A stretch of 64,000 bases of DNA from Dolichospermum sp. DET69 (GTDB taxonomy: Bacteria > Cyanobacteriota > Cyanobacteriia > Cyanobacteriales > Nostocaceae). Location of the stretch: the NCBI GenBank assembly GCA_017355425.1, contig CP070234.1, forward strand, positions 62,001 through 126,000, read 5' to 3'. A program made the position numbers and the translations under genes. This document shows positions 9,174 through 16,195 of this stretch, piece by piece. The first letter of the stretch is position 1. Every line of letters begins with the position of its first letter. The notes beneath the pieces were generated by a model. It saw only the letters and a list, made by a program, of their open reading frames with translations, was not told the DNA's origin and ran no database searches.

Positions 9174-11356
9174 GTGCGATTCGTTGTTAGCTGAATCACG
9201 GTATCCAGCCCGTACATAAGCTAACCAACCCAATCTAGCAATAGAAGAAGGTTGAACTCTCGGTCTGATATGGGTGCAAGTCCCATCTGCCAGACTCAGG
9301 TATGACTCCCTATCTGCCTACGATGACCCGACTCGGCTTCGGGAGGTCGAAGCTAGGAACAGGACGCAATCAGACATCCGTTGTGGGGTGACACTGGCGT
9401 TAATGGGGAGTTCCCACGGTGAAACAGAGCCTGGAAAAGCAACTTATCGAGAGGCGGGACACAATACAAAAAACCCGACCTCATTGGAGTTAATTCCCGC
9501 CGCATCTTAGTCCCATAGCGGTACGAGTCCAGGGATTCCAGTGGTTGAAATGGCTACACCTAACGGAACTAATAATCAACCGAGGGAACGAATAAAAACG
9601 GATTGAGGGTCTAAGGGCGGTCGAACCCTACAAGTAGGCTGGACGAGCAGCGGAATTCCCTCAATCCGGGTAGGACAGACCGTAATTGGTCTGAGGTGTT
9701 CAGAATACACAAACTGGAGCAGAGCATGATTGGACACAGAGACAACTCTAGTGAATCTTGGAAGACCTTACCCTGGAAGAAATTCCGCCGTAACTTATTC
9801 CGCCTACAAAAACGAGTGTACAAAGCGGTTCAAGTTGGAGACAAGCGCAAAGCTAAGTCCCTACAAAAGCTGATTCTGAAATCAACCGCAGCGAGATTAA
9901 TGGCTATCCGTCAAGTAACACAGCTAAACGCTGGTAAAAAGACCGCAGGAATTGATGGCAAAAAGTCCCTTACCTTTAAGGAACGCTTTGAGCTTAATGA
10001 ACTGCTAAAAGCATCCGTTAGCAACTGGAAACACCAGGAACTAAGAGAAATACCCATCCCCAAAAAGGACGGTACGATGAGGATGCTGAAAATCCCTACT
10101 ATTGCAGACAGAGCTTACCAATGCCTTGTCAAATACGCATTAGAACCAGCGCACGAGGCAACCTTCCATGCTAGGAGCTACGGGTTTAGGACGGGACGTT
10201 CAGCGCATGACGCACAGAAAATCCTGTTCATAAACCTATGCTCTGCGCGAAATGGAATAGATAAAAGGGTTATAGAACTCGATATCGAAAAATGCTTTGA
10301 TAGGATAAACCACACCGCCATCATGGATAGACTCATAGCTCCCAAGAGCATAAGACAAGGTATTTTCCGATGTCTCAAAGCCGGAGTCAACCCAGAATTT
10401 CCTGAACAGGGAACGCCTCAAGGCGGAGTGGTAAGTCCACTACTAGCTAACATCGCTTTAAACGGCATTGAAAGCATCCACAGATATAAAGATGCCGGAA
10501 GTAAAGTAATAGAACCAACAATCCGATACGCGGATGACATGGTGATAATACTCAGACCTCAAGACGATGCCACAGAAATACTTGACAAAATCAGTCAGTT
10601 TTTAGCAGAGCGGGGAATGAAAGTCAGCGAGAAAAAGACAAAGCTAACCGCCGCGACAGATGGGTTTGATTTCCTCGGCTGGAACTTTTTAGTCCAGAAA
10701 AACGGGAAGTTTAGATGCGCTCCATCAGTGGACAATTTTAAATCTTTTCGCAAGAAAGTAAAATACATCGTCAACAACTCGAATTATGGTGCTACCACAA
10801 AGGCTGAGAAATTAGCCCCTGTAGTTAGAGGCTGGAGGAATTACCACCGCTTCTGCAAGATGGACGGGTCAAGAAACTCGTTATTTCACATCCAAAACAG
10901 AGCATTTAGGGTATTCAACAAGGAAACTAAACAGAATCGCTATACCAGTAAGCAATTACTAGATAAGGCGTTTCCAGCAGTCCCTTACTCCGAAAACAAA
11001 CACATCAATGTCAAAGGTGAGAAATCACCTTATGACGGAGATTTAAGTTATTGGAGCGAACGTAACAGCAAGCTCTATAACAACAATACCTCTAAAGCCC
11101 TCAAACGGCAAAGCCATAAATGTGGTCATTGTGGTCTTAAAATGCTCAATGATGAGAAGGTACACTTACATCATGTTGATGCCAATCATAACAATTGGAA
11201 ACCAAACAACCTTCTAGCAATTCATGAAAGCTGCCACGATTATATTCACATGAGCAAAAACGAAAGCTAAGAACATCGGAAGCTGGGTGCAGTGAAAGCT
11301 GCACGCCCAGATTTAACAGAGAGGGGCGCGGGATAATACCCGCCCTCGACTCTACC
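9174..11356 (+). mobile_element. Group II intron, copy 2 of a tandem pair
   Basis: The second 2183-bp copy begins GTGCG exactly where copy 1 ends and finishes CTACC, seven bases before the isrB ATG. It looks identical to copy 1 over the coding and non-coding parts I compared. Direct head-to-tail junctions fit a second reverse-splicing at the same 5' exon, unequal recombination, or an assembly duplication. Either the pair is removed as one large intron (5' site of copy 1 with 3' site of copy 2) or stepwise. Confidence 0.86.
9726..11270 (+). CDS. ltrA: Group II intron reverse transcriptase/maturase with HNH domain, copy 2
   Basis: The translated protein is the same as that of copy 1, including YADD, the X domain and the C-terminal HNH motif. 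The ATG at 9726 has the same GGAG at 6 nt. Identity suggests a very recent duplication, or an assembly effect. With two intact ORFs either copy could supply maturase for both introns. Confidence 0.9.
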   Translation: MIGHRDNSSESWKTLPWKKFRRNLFRLQKRVYKAVQVGDKRKAKSLQKLILKSTAARLMAIRQVTQLNAGKKTAGIDGKKSLTFKERFELNELLKASVSNWKHQELREIPIPKKDGTMRMLKIPTIADRAYQCLVKYALEPAHEATFHARSYGFRTGRSAHDAQKILFINLCSARNGIDKRVIELDIEKCFDRINHTAIMDRLIAPKSIRQGIFRCLKAGVNPEFPEQGTPQGGVVSPLLANIALNGIESIHRYKDAGSKVIEPTIRYADDMVIILRPQDDATEILDKISQFLAERGMKVSEKKTKLTAATDGFDFLGWNFLVQKNGKFRCAPSVDNFKSFRKKVKYIVNNSNYGATTKAEKLAPVVRGWRNYHRFCKMDGSRNSLFHIQNRAFRVFNKETKQNRYTSKQLLDKAFPAVPYSENKHINVKGEKSPYDGDLSYWSERNSKLYNNNTSKALKRQSHKCGHCGLKMLNDEKVHLHHVDANHNNWKPNNLLAIHESCHDYIHMSKNES

Positions 11357-11363
11357 TCTCTTT

Positions 11364-12479
11364 ATGCGAGTACCCGTAATTTCAGTAGACAATACGCCAT
11401 TAATGCCAACTAAACCTAGTCGAGCAAGACGATGGATCAAATGCGGTAAAGCAATCGGCAAATTCGATAAACTTGGCATTTTCTATGTCCAGTTATTAGC
11501 CGAATCAAGTAATACTGAAACGCAAGAAATAGTTCTTGGTTTAGACCCTGGTAAACTCTTTTCAGGTATAGCGGTTCAGTCCAAAAAGTTCACCTTGCAA
11601 ATGTTGCATTTAGTTTTGCCTTTCAAAACGGTCAAAGACCGAATGGATCAACGATCAATGATGCGGCGTAATAGGCGAGGAAGGCGAATTAATAGAAAGC
11701 TATCATTCAACAAACGCAATCATCGTCAAGCAAGATTTGATAATCGTCGTGGCTCAAAGTTGCCTCCAAGTATTAGAGCAAACAAAGACTTGGAATATCG
11801 AGTAATTAGTTTACTCCTCCAACTTTACCCAATAAAAACAATTGTTATTGAAGAGGTTGAAGCACCAGGTAATAAAGGCTTTAGCCCCGTCATGGTTGGA
11901 CAGAGATACCAAATTGTCCGACTATCAAAACTTACAAATGTCGTTTTAAAGAAGGGATGGGAAACCTCAAACCTTCGTAAGCATCTGGGATTGCATAAAG
12001 AAAAATCCGATAAATCTTTACAAATACCAGAAACACACGCTGTTGATGCAGTAACGTTAGCCTGTTCTGAATTTGTTAAATACCAGTCGTGGGAAGGATC
12101 TAAAAATCATGGTGCGTCCTGGACAGGAGAGGTTGATACCACAGAGTCTCAATTCACTATTGTGCGTCGTCCTCCAATTAGTCGTAGACAATTACATTTG
12201 ATGACTTTTAGTAAAGGTGGTAATCGTCGGAAATATGGAGGCACTACAACTCGTCATGGCTTTAGAAAAGGTGACTTTGTGGAAGCCACTCAAGGAAGTA
12301 AAACTTTCTTTGGTTGGGTTAGCGGAGATACTGAAAAAGCAGTCTCTGTTAGTGACGCTAATTGGAAAAGATTAGGACAATGCACTGTTAAAAAAGTTAA
12401 GTTGATTCGACGATCAACAAGTCTAATTATTACGGCGGTTAAAACCGCCCGTGTCGCTTCCCTCTCAGCACTAAAATGA
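11364..12479 (+). CDS. isrB: IsrB-type RuvC nickase (IscB family without HNH)
   Basis: A 371-residue protein with the PLMP domain (TPLMPTKPSRARRWIKCGKA, 11-30), RuvC-I with Asp61 in LGLDPG, an arginine-rich bridge helix (RRSMMRRNRRGRRINRK, ~97-112), RuvC-II with Glu in IVIEEVE (~163-166) and RuvC-III THAVDAVTLAC (His225, Asp228). No HNH cysteine motif lies between RuvC-II and RuvC-III, which separates IsrB from IscB. The C-terminal ~130 residues (RRPPISRRQLH..., FRKGDFVEA) match the TAM-interacting region of the family. IsrB proteins are omega-RNA-guided nickases of IS200/IS605-group elements; no tnpA is present, so the element is non-autonomous. The ATG lacks a local Shine-Dalgarno because the intron pair ends 7 nt upstream. 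Confidence 0.85.
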   Translation: MRVPVISVDNTPLMPTKPSRARRWIKCGKAIGKFDKLGIFYVQLLAESSNTETQEIVLGLDPGKLFSGIAVQSKKFTLQMLHLVLPFKTVKDRMDQRSMMRRNRRGRRINRKLSFNKRNHRQARFDNRRGSKLPPSIRANKDLEYRVISLLLQLYPIKTIVIEEVEAPGNKGFSPVMVGQRYQIVRLSKLTNVVLKKGWETSNLRKHLGLHKEKSDKSLQIPETHAVDAVTLACSEFVKYQSWEGSKNHGASWTGEVDTTESQFTIVRRPPISRRQLHLMTFSKGGNRRKYGGTTTRHGFRKGDFVEATQGSKTFFGWVSGDTEKAVSVSDANWKRLGQCTVKKVKLIRRSTSLIITAVKTARVASLSALK

Positions 12480-12484
12480 CTGAG
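12464..12484. repeat. Right subterminal hairpin of the isrB element
   Basis: A 21-bp CTCAG...CTGAG hairpin overlapping the isrB stop codon. It matches the left hairpin at 6769-6789 in 18 of 21 positions and in the same orientation. A second strong stem (GGCGG-TTAAAA-CCGCC near 12434-12449) lies just before it inside the coding end. Together they mark the right end of the element. Confidence 0.55.
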
Positions 12485-12507
12485 TTTCCCGCTTACCGCG
12501 AGGTCTT

Positions 12508-12732
12508 ATGAAAAAAATTTACGTCTCCAAAGTCGCCCAACTGCGAAAACAAAAAAATCTGACTCAGCGCCAACTAGCTGATTTAGTTGGTGTTGACCCC
12601 TCAACTGTTCGTAACTGGGAGCGAGATCGAGGAGGGATCGAAACCTTCGTGAAACTAGCCAAACTTTGTAAAACACTGGATTGCACTATTGAAGATTTGT
12701 TTGAAGCGCAAAGGGTCAAGGAGGATGATTAA
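12508..12732 (+). CDS. XRE-family helix-turn-helix regulator
   Basis: A 74-residue protein that is almost only a Cro/CI-type HTH: RKQKNLTQRQLADLVGVDP with recognition helix STVRNWERDRGG, then a C-terminal helix ending in an acidic tail. The start ATG follows GAGG at 5 nt and lies 24 bp after the right isrB hairpin. Proteins of this size usually repress their own operon or a plasmid or phage function. The next gene on the strand is the slippery-heptamer protein, whose DNA is full of palindromes; that the regulator binds them is speculation. Confidence 0.8.
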   Translation: MKKIYVSKVAQLRKQKNLTQRQLADLVGVDPSTVRNWERDRGGIETFVKLAKLCKTLDCTIEDLFEAQRVKEDD

Positions 12733-12929
12733 CTTTTTACCTGTTAATTTTATTACCTGTATTGCCGGTCATCAATTAGAGCGATTGCGCTTCCTACAGT
12801 TCTGGAGGCGATCTTTGCCAACAAATGTGATTGCTTTTGGCTCTTTGGTACTTTCAGAATCCACTCCGAGTCTAAGCGCCATCGCTAAATCCCTAAAGAT
12901 GCGCGGGTTATGGCATTTTACTAGAGCAT

Positions 12930-13660
12930 ATGGACAATACCCCTAGTAAAAATAGGGAACAGTTAGAGATATCCCCTAGTAAAAATCGCCGACGAAAGGG
13001 CGATGGTAACGGGTTTATTTATTGGCGCACCGTCACCAAGAATGGTAAAGATTACCAACAGGCTTATTATCACTGGAAAGAACACGGTCAGAAAAAGACT
13101 AGATACATACCTAACAAATTACTGGGGGATATTCAAGAAGCTGAGGCTGCTAAACGTCCAGTTCCAGAAATTCTGCTTCTTTTAGGCATTTCTGTAACCC
13201 CTAGTAACAACAGCCCTAGTAATTTACTAGGGGATATCCCATTAAGCCCTAGTAATTCCGATATCTCCCCTAGTAATAACAGCCCTAGTAATTTACTAGG
13301 GGATATCCAGTTAAGCCCTAGTAATTCCGATATCTTCCCTAGTAATAACAGCCCTAGTAATTTACTAGGGGATATCCAGTTAAGCCCTAGTAATTCTGAT
13401 ATCGCCCCTAGTAATGACAGCCCTAGTAAAATGCGGCGGCATAAAGGAGAGGGGAGCGGTAACATTCACTGGCGCACATTACCAAAAAAGGCAAGGATTA
13501 TCCACAGGCTTATTATCATTTTGAGTTTTGGACTCAAGGCGATCGCTTAGTAAAATCTTCTAAGTACATTCCTAAGCGGTTAATACATCGAGTTGAACAG
13601 TTAGAGCAAGAAAAAGCACCCGTTAAAGACATTTTGCAAGTCTTGGGTGTAGAATTGTAG
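12930..13660 (+). CDS. Two-module basic protein of unknown function, requiring a -1 frameshift
   Basis: The zero frame ends at 13550, but homology between its two halves shows that reading should move to the -1 frame at 13484-13490, sequence A-AAA-AAG in phase, and stop at 13660. Module 1 (residues ~22-88) has a KGxGxG basic start, YWRTVTKNGKDYQQAYYHW, RYIPNKL and VPEILLLLGI. After the shift, module 2 reads HWRTLPKKGKDYPQAYYHF, KYIPKRL and VKDILQVLGV, a clear duplicate. Between them lie ~80 residues of SPSN repeats. The cause may be programmed frameshifting (the same heptamer as E. coli dnaX) or a one-base deletion in the A-run. I do not recognise the family; the basic modules suggest nucleic-acid binding. 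Confidence 0.6.
13198..13434. repeat. 69-bp tandem repeats built from CCCTAGTAA palindromes
   Basis: About three copies of a 69-bp unit. Each contains CCCTAGTAA next to its own complement (TTACTAGGG, one-base centre) and further single CCCTAGTAA motifs. The same motif appears at 12940 and 12971 and in degenerate form near 13107. The unit is in frame, so it encodes SPSN-rich linkers, but the palindromes are stronger than coding alone needs. They could be protein-binding sites, a repeat expansion, or both. Confidence 0.8.
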
Positions 13661-13663
13661 CCC

Positions 13664-13703
13664 GAATCACGATTTGCAAGATTAAAGGATTTACAGGATA
13701 ATT
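13664..13703. repeat. Direct repeat left of vapBC
   Basis: A ~40-bp dispersed repeat (GAATCACGAT...AGGATTTACAGGAT) that recurs in the same orientation at 14478-14517. The two bracket the VapBC pair. A related inverted form (AAATCCTTTAA) is seen near 18070-18120. Confidence 0.5.
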
Positions 13704-13718
13704 GCATTCACAATATTC

Positions 13719-14165
13719 TTAGCCATTAATATTTTGAGGATGAATAATCGTAATTTCGGGAACAGCTATAAAATCTTTGGGGTTTAAAGTTAAAATATGA
13801 CTGATATTATGAGCAAGCATCACGGCTAATATGTGTATATCGTGAGTGCGTTTACCAGAAATATTATATGTTGTTACTAAGTTCAACCAAATAGAAAATA
13901 CATCTGGTGTTTCTTCTAGAAAATCAAATTGATTTATTAACATCTGTACTGCTTGAGTTGTTTGGTCTACAGTCCATCCTAATCCATTGACATTAACAGG
14001 ACGAGTAGCAACAACCCAAAATTCAATGATTACTTGAGAGGTAATAAAACATTGACTACCTTGTAATAAAATTTGAGAAATAGCATTGCTTATCAGGTTA
14101 TATTCCAGAGATTGGGAATTTGTAAATCTAAGAATAATATTGGTATCAAGTAAATAGCTTTTCAT
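13719..14165 (-). CDS. vapC: PIN-domain ribonuclease toxin (VapC type)
   Basis: A 148-residue PIN protein. It starts YLLDTNIILRF with the first catalytic Asp, has the central acidic residue in QVIIEFWVV, and ends with THDIHILAVMLAHNISHILTLNPKDF carrying the last Asp positions. PIN toxins cleave RNA, often initiator tRNA or rRNA. Its start overlaps the upstream antitoxin ORF by 4 nt on the same strand, the usual coupled antitoxin-toxin order. Confidence 0.82.
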   Translation of the reverse strand: MKSYLLDTNIILRFTNSQSLEYNLISNAISQILLQGSQCFITSQVIIEFWVVATRPVNVNGLGWTVDQTTQAVQMLINQFDFLEETPDVFSIWLNLVTTYNISGKRTHDIHILAVMLAHNISHILTLNPKDFIAVPEITIIHPQNING

Positions 14166-14407
14166 ATGCCTCTATCATCATAAATATTTTCTCGACGCAG
14201 TGCTTCATCCGATAGGGTAATACTACTTTGAGGAAACTGAGATAACCATTCTTGAAACTTTGTGGCTTTTTCTGTTGAGGTTAAATTTTGTTGTTCTGCT
14301 GCTGGAATAATGTTTCTATGAGAAAGTTTAGACAGAAAAAGTTTCTGATCTTCGGGAGTTAATTTAGAAACAATTTCTACAAGGGAGTCAACAAGTTGTA
14401 CATTCAT
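14162..14407 (-). CDS. Antitoxin partner of the PIN toxin
   Basis: An 81-residue protein upstream of the PIN toxin, overlapping it by 4 nt. Its C-terminal part (FQEWLSQFPQSSITLSDEALRRENIYDDRG) resembles the toxin-wrapping tail of cyanobacterial antitoxins. A helical N-terminus (VDSLVEIVSKLTPEDQKLFLSKL) lacks an obvious AbrB or RHH signature. Assigned by size, context and tail. Confidence 0.7.
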   Translation of the reverse strand: MNVQLVDSLVEIVSKLTPEDQKLFLSKLSHRNIIPAAEQQNLTSTEKATKFQEWLSQFPQSSITLSDEALRRENIYDDRGI

Positions 14408-14477
14408 AATTATCTATGTTGTTTACTAGGTTGTAGTTAATATTTCACTCTATATCAATTATAAACCTAAATTGTCA

Positions 14478-14517
14478 GAATCACGATCACCAGGATTATA
14501 GGATTTACAGGATTGTT
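14478..14517. repeat. Direct repeat right of vapBC
   Basis: Second copy of the ~40-bp repeat seen at 13664-13703, same orientation. Both share GAATCACGAT at one end and AGGATTTACAGGAT near the other. It lies just upstream of the truncated ycf35-like stub. Confidence 0.5.
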
Positions 14518-14545
14518 ATTTGATGGTTGTAGGAGTTAATTTTTT

Positions 14546-14617
14546 ATGTCTCATTTTACAACTATCAAGCTACAAATTAAAAACGGTGAAGTGCTGCATC
14601 AAGTTTTGCAAGAATGA
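14546..14617 (+). pseudogene. N-terminal stub of a DUF1257 (Ycf35-like) gene
   Basis: A 23-codon ORF with a good AGGAG site 10 nt upstream encodes MSHFTTIKLQIKNGEVLHQV and three more residues before TGA. The MSHFTTIK start is the hallmark of the DUF1257/Ycf35 family (usually ~120-130 residues). The remainder of the domain is missing downstream, where an ATPase gene follows. Read as the broken start of a lost gene. Confidence 0.5.
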
Positions 14618-14680
14618 ACCTATAATTGGTATATCCCTTCAAAAAGTTTTTCACTTGCCATTCCGTAAAATTATTTGATT

Positions 14681-15790
14681 ATGCTCCAAAGACTATATGT
14701 ACACAACTTCAGATGTTTAGAAAATTTTGAACTGACCATGAAGGAGATGTCATCTGCTCTCTTGATTGGAAAAAATGGTACAGGTAAATCAACTATTGCA
14801 ACTGCATTAGAGGTATTTCAATCTATTGGTAGAGGTATAAATAGAGTTGGTCAACTTGTAAAGTCTAAAGATTTTACTCGTGGCAGGTATGATGTTCCCA
14901 TTCGCTTGGAAATAGAAGTATTACTTGAGGAGAAATTATATAAATATATCCTGGTCTTGGAGTTGCCAGAAAAATGTAAAGAACTGCGAGTTTTTGAAGA
15001 ACAACTTTTAGTTGCAGGAAATCGAATTTACTCTCGTAAAGAAGCACAAGTTACTCTTTGTAGTAGTTCACAAAATCGTGAATCTCAGTTTTTAGTAGAT
15101 TGGCATTTAGTAGCTCTTCCAGTCATTCAAGAGCAATCAGAAACAGATCCACTTCATACTTTCAAAAATTGGCTGGCTCATATAATTATTCTAGCACCAA
15201 TTCCTAGTTTAATGACTGGAGATTCCCACGGAGAAACTTTACAACCAAACAGAGATGGTGCAAATATTGGAGAATGGTTCTCTGGTTTACTTGGTAGATA
15301 TCCTGCGGTCTATAGAGACGTTGATAAATATTTACGGGAAGTCATGCCCGATTTTCAAGATTTTCTGAATGAACTTATTGGTAAAGACTTCAAAAGTTTA
15401 ATTGTGAGATTTGCCGAAAATAATGCAACCTTGAATGTTAATTTTCAAGATTTATCTGATGGTGAAAAATGCTTTTTTCTTTGTGCTGTAGTATTAGCAG
15501 CTAATAAATTTTATGAGTCAGTTTTTTGCTTTTGGGATGAACCTGATAATTATCTCTCTATCTCAGAAGTAGGTCATTTTATCACATCTCTGAGACGTTC
15601 ATTTAAGGATAGTGGCCAAATTTTAGTAACTTCTCATAATCCTGAAGTAATTAGAAAATTCTCCAATGAAAACACCTTTATCCTAGATAAAAAAAGTCAG
15701 TTAGAACCAACTTTAATTAGATTGCTTAGTGATATACCTATTACTGGTGATCTAATTAATTCTTTGATTTGTGGTGATATAGAATTATGA
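14681..15790 (+). CDS. RecF/ABC-like AAA ATPase
   Basis: A 369-residue SMC/RecF-like ATPase: LYVHNFRCLENFEL start, Walker A GKNGTGKST (~residue 31), ABC signature LSDGEKCFF (~250), Walker B FCFWDEPDNYLS (~278) and switch His in VTSHNPEV. It resembles OLD- or RecF-type AAA_21 ATPases that act with nucleases in DNA repair or defence, but no TOPRIM domain and no partner nuclease follows. The ATG at 14681 is preferred; a TTG two codons upstream is possible. It lies between a Ycf35 stub and unexplained sequence, suggesting insertion. Its role is unknown. Confidence 0.75.
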   Translation: MLQRLYVHNFRCLENFELTMKEMSSALLIGKNGTGKSTIATALEVFQSIGRGINRVGQLVKSKDFTRGRYDVPIRLEIEVLLEEKLYKYILVLELPEKCKELRVFEEQLLVAGNRIYSRKEAQVTLCSSSQNRESQFLVDWHLVALPVIQEQSETDPLHTFKNWLAHIIILAPIPSLMTGDSHGETLQPNRDGANIGEWFSGLLGRYPAVYRDVDKYLREVMPDFQDFLNELIGKDFKSLIVRFAENNATLNVNFQDLSDGEKCFFLCAVVLAANKFYESVFCFWDEPDNYLSISEVGHFITSLRRSFKDSGQILVTSHNPEVIRKFSNENTFILDKKSQLEPTLIRLLSDIPITGDLINSLICGDIEL

Positions 15791-16195
15791 GTATAAATAT
15801 CCTTATCAACGTCAAGAATAGTTAAATCTGCAAGTGGCAAATAATGGACAAAAGAAGATTCATTTAGATATTGGTGAATTAGGTGATATGACACAAACGA
15901 AAATTGCATTTGATGCTTCGGGAAGAATAACTTCTAGCGCTCTTCAACATCAAGAAAGTTACCGTTCCCTAGATACTCAACATCAATAGGTTAGTTCACC
16001 AATACGTGACTACACAAACGAAGTCTACCCTAACATCATATCCAATCAAATTTGGTCATCAATGGGCATTTGGGGCGATTGCCTACACCAACACCACTAT
16101 TGATAGTTTGGGCGGCGAAATCATGGCAACCGCTATCATTATTTTTACCTCTAAACCTCAGCTAATTTGCCGGATTTACAGCCACAAATTCACAA
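15791..16195 (+). other. Degenerate region between the ATPase and dnaN
   Basis: No intact gene. One open stretch (about 15844-15989, + strand, no good start) reads KKIHLDIGELGDMTQTKIAF and continues to a TAG; it looks like the tail of a lost small protein of unknown type. A 94-residue ORF beginning at 16006 runs into the antisense of dnaN and has no protein-like features. Confidence 0.35.

Noticed and set aside
11267-11479. Antisense ORF across the intron end and isrB start
   Set aside because: It spans the domain V/VI stems and reads opposite to two well-supported features.
12689-12946. 85-residue ORF overlapping the end of the XRE gene
   Set aside because: Composition and overlap suggest a chance frame; no ribosome site in a sensible position.
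13198-13434. CRISPR-like array
   Set aside because: Unit spacing is regular, but the intervening sequences are themselves repeats and in frame with a gene; there are no unique spacers and no cas genes.
13133-13465. 110-residue antisense ORF with LLGLLLLG repeats
   Set aside because: It is the reverse reading of the palindromic CCCTAGTAA repeats; its repeat pattern follows from the DNA, not from selection on a protein.
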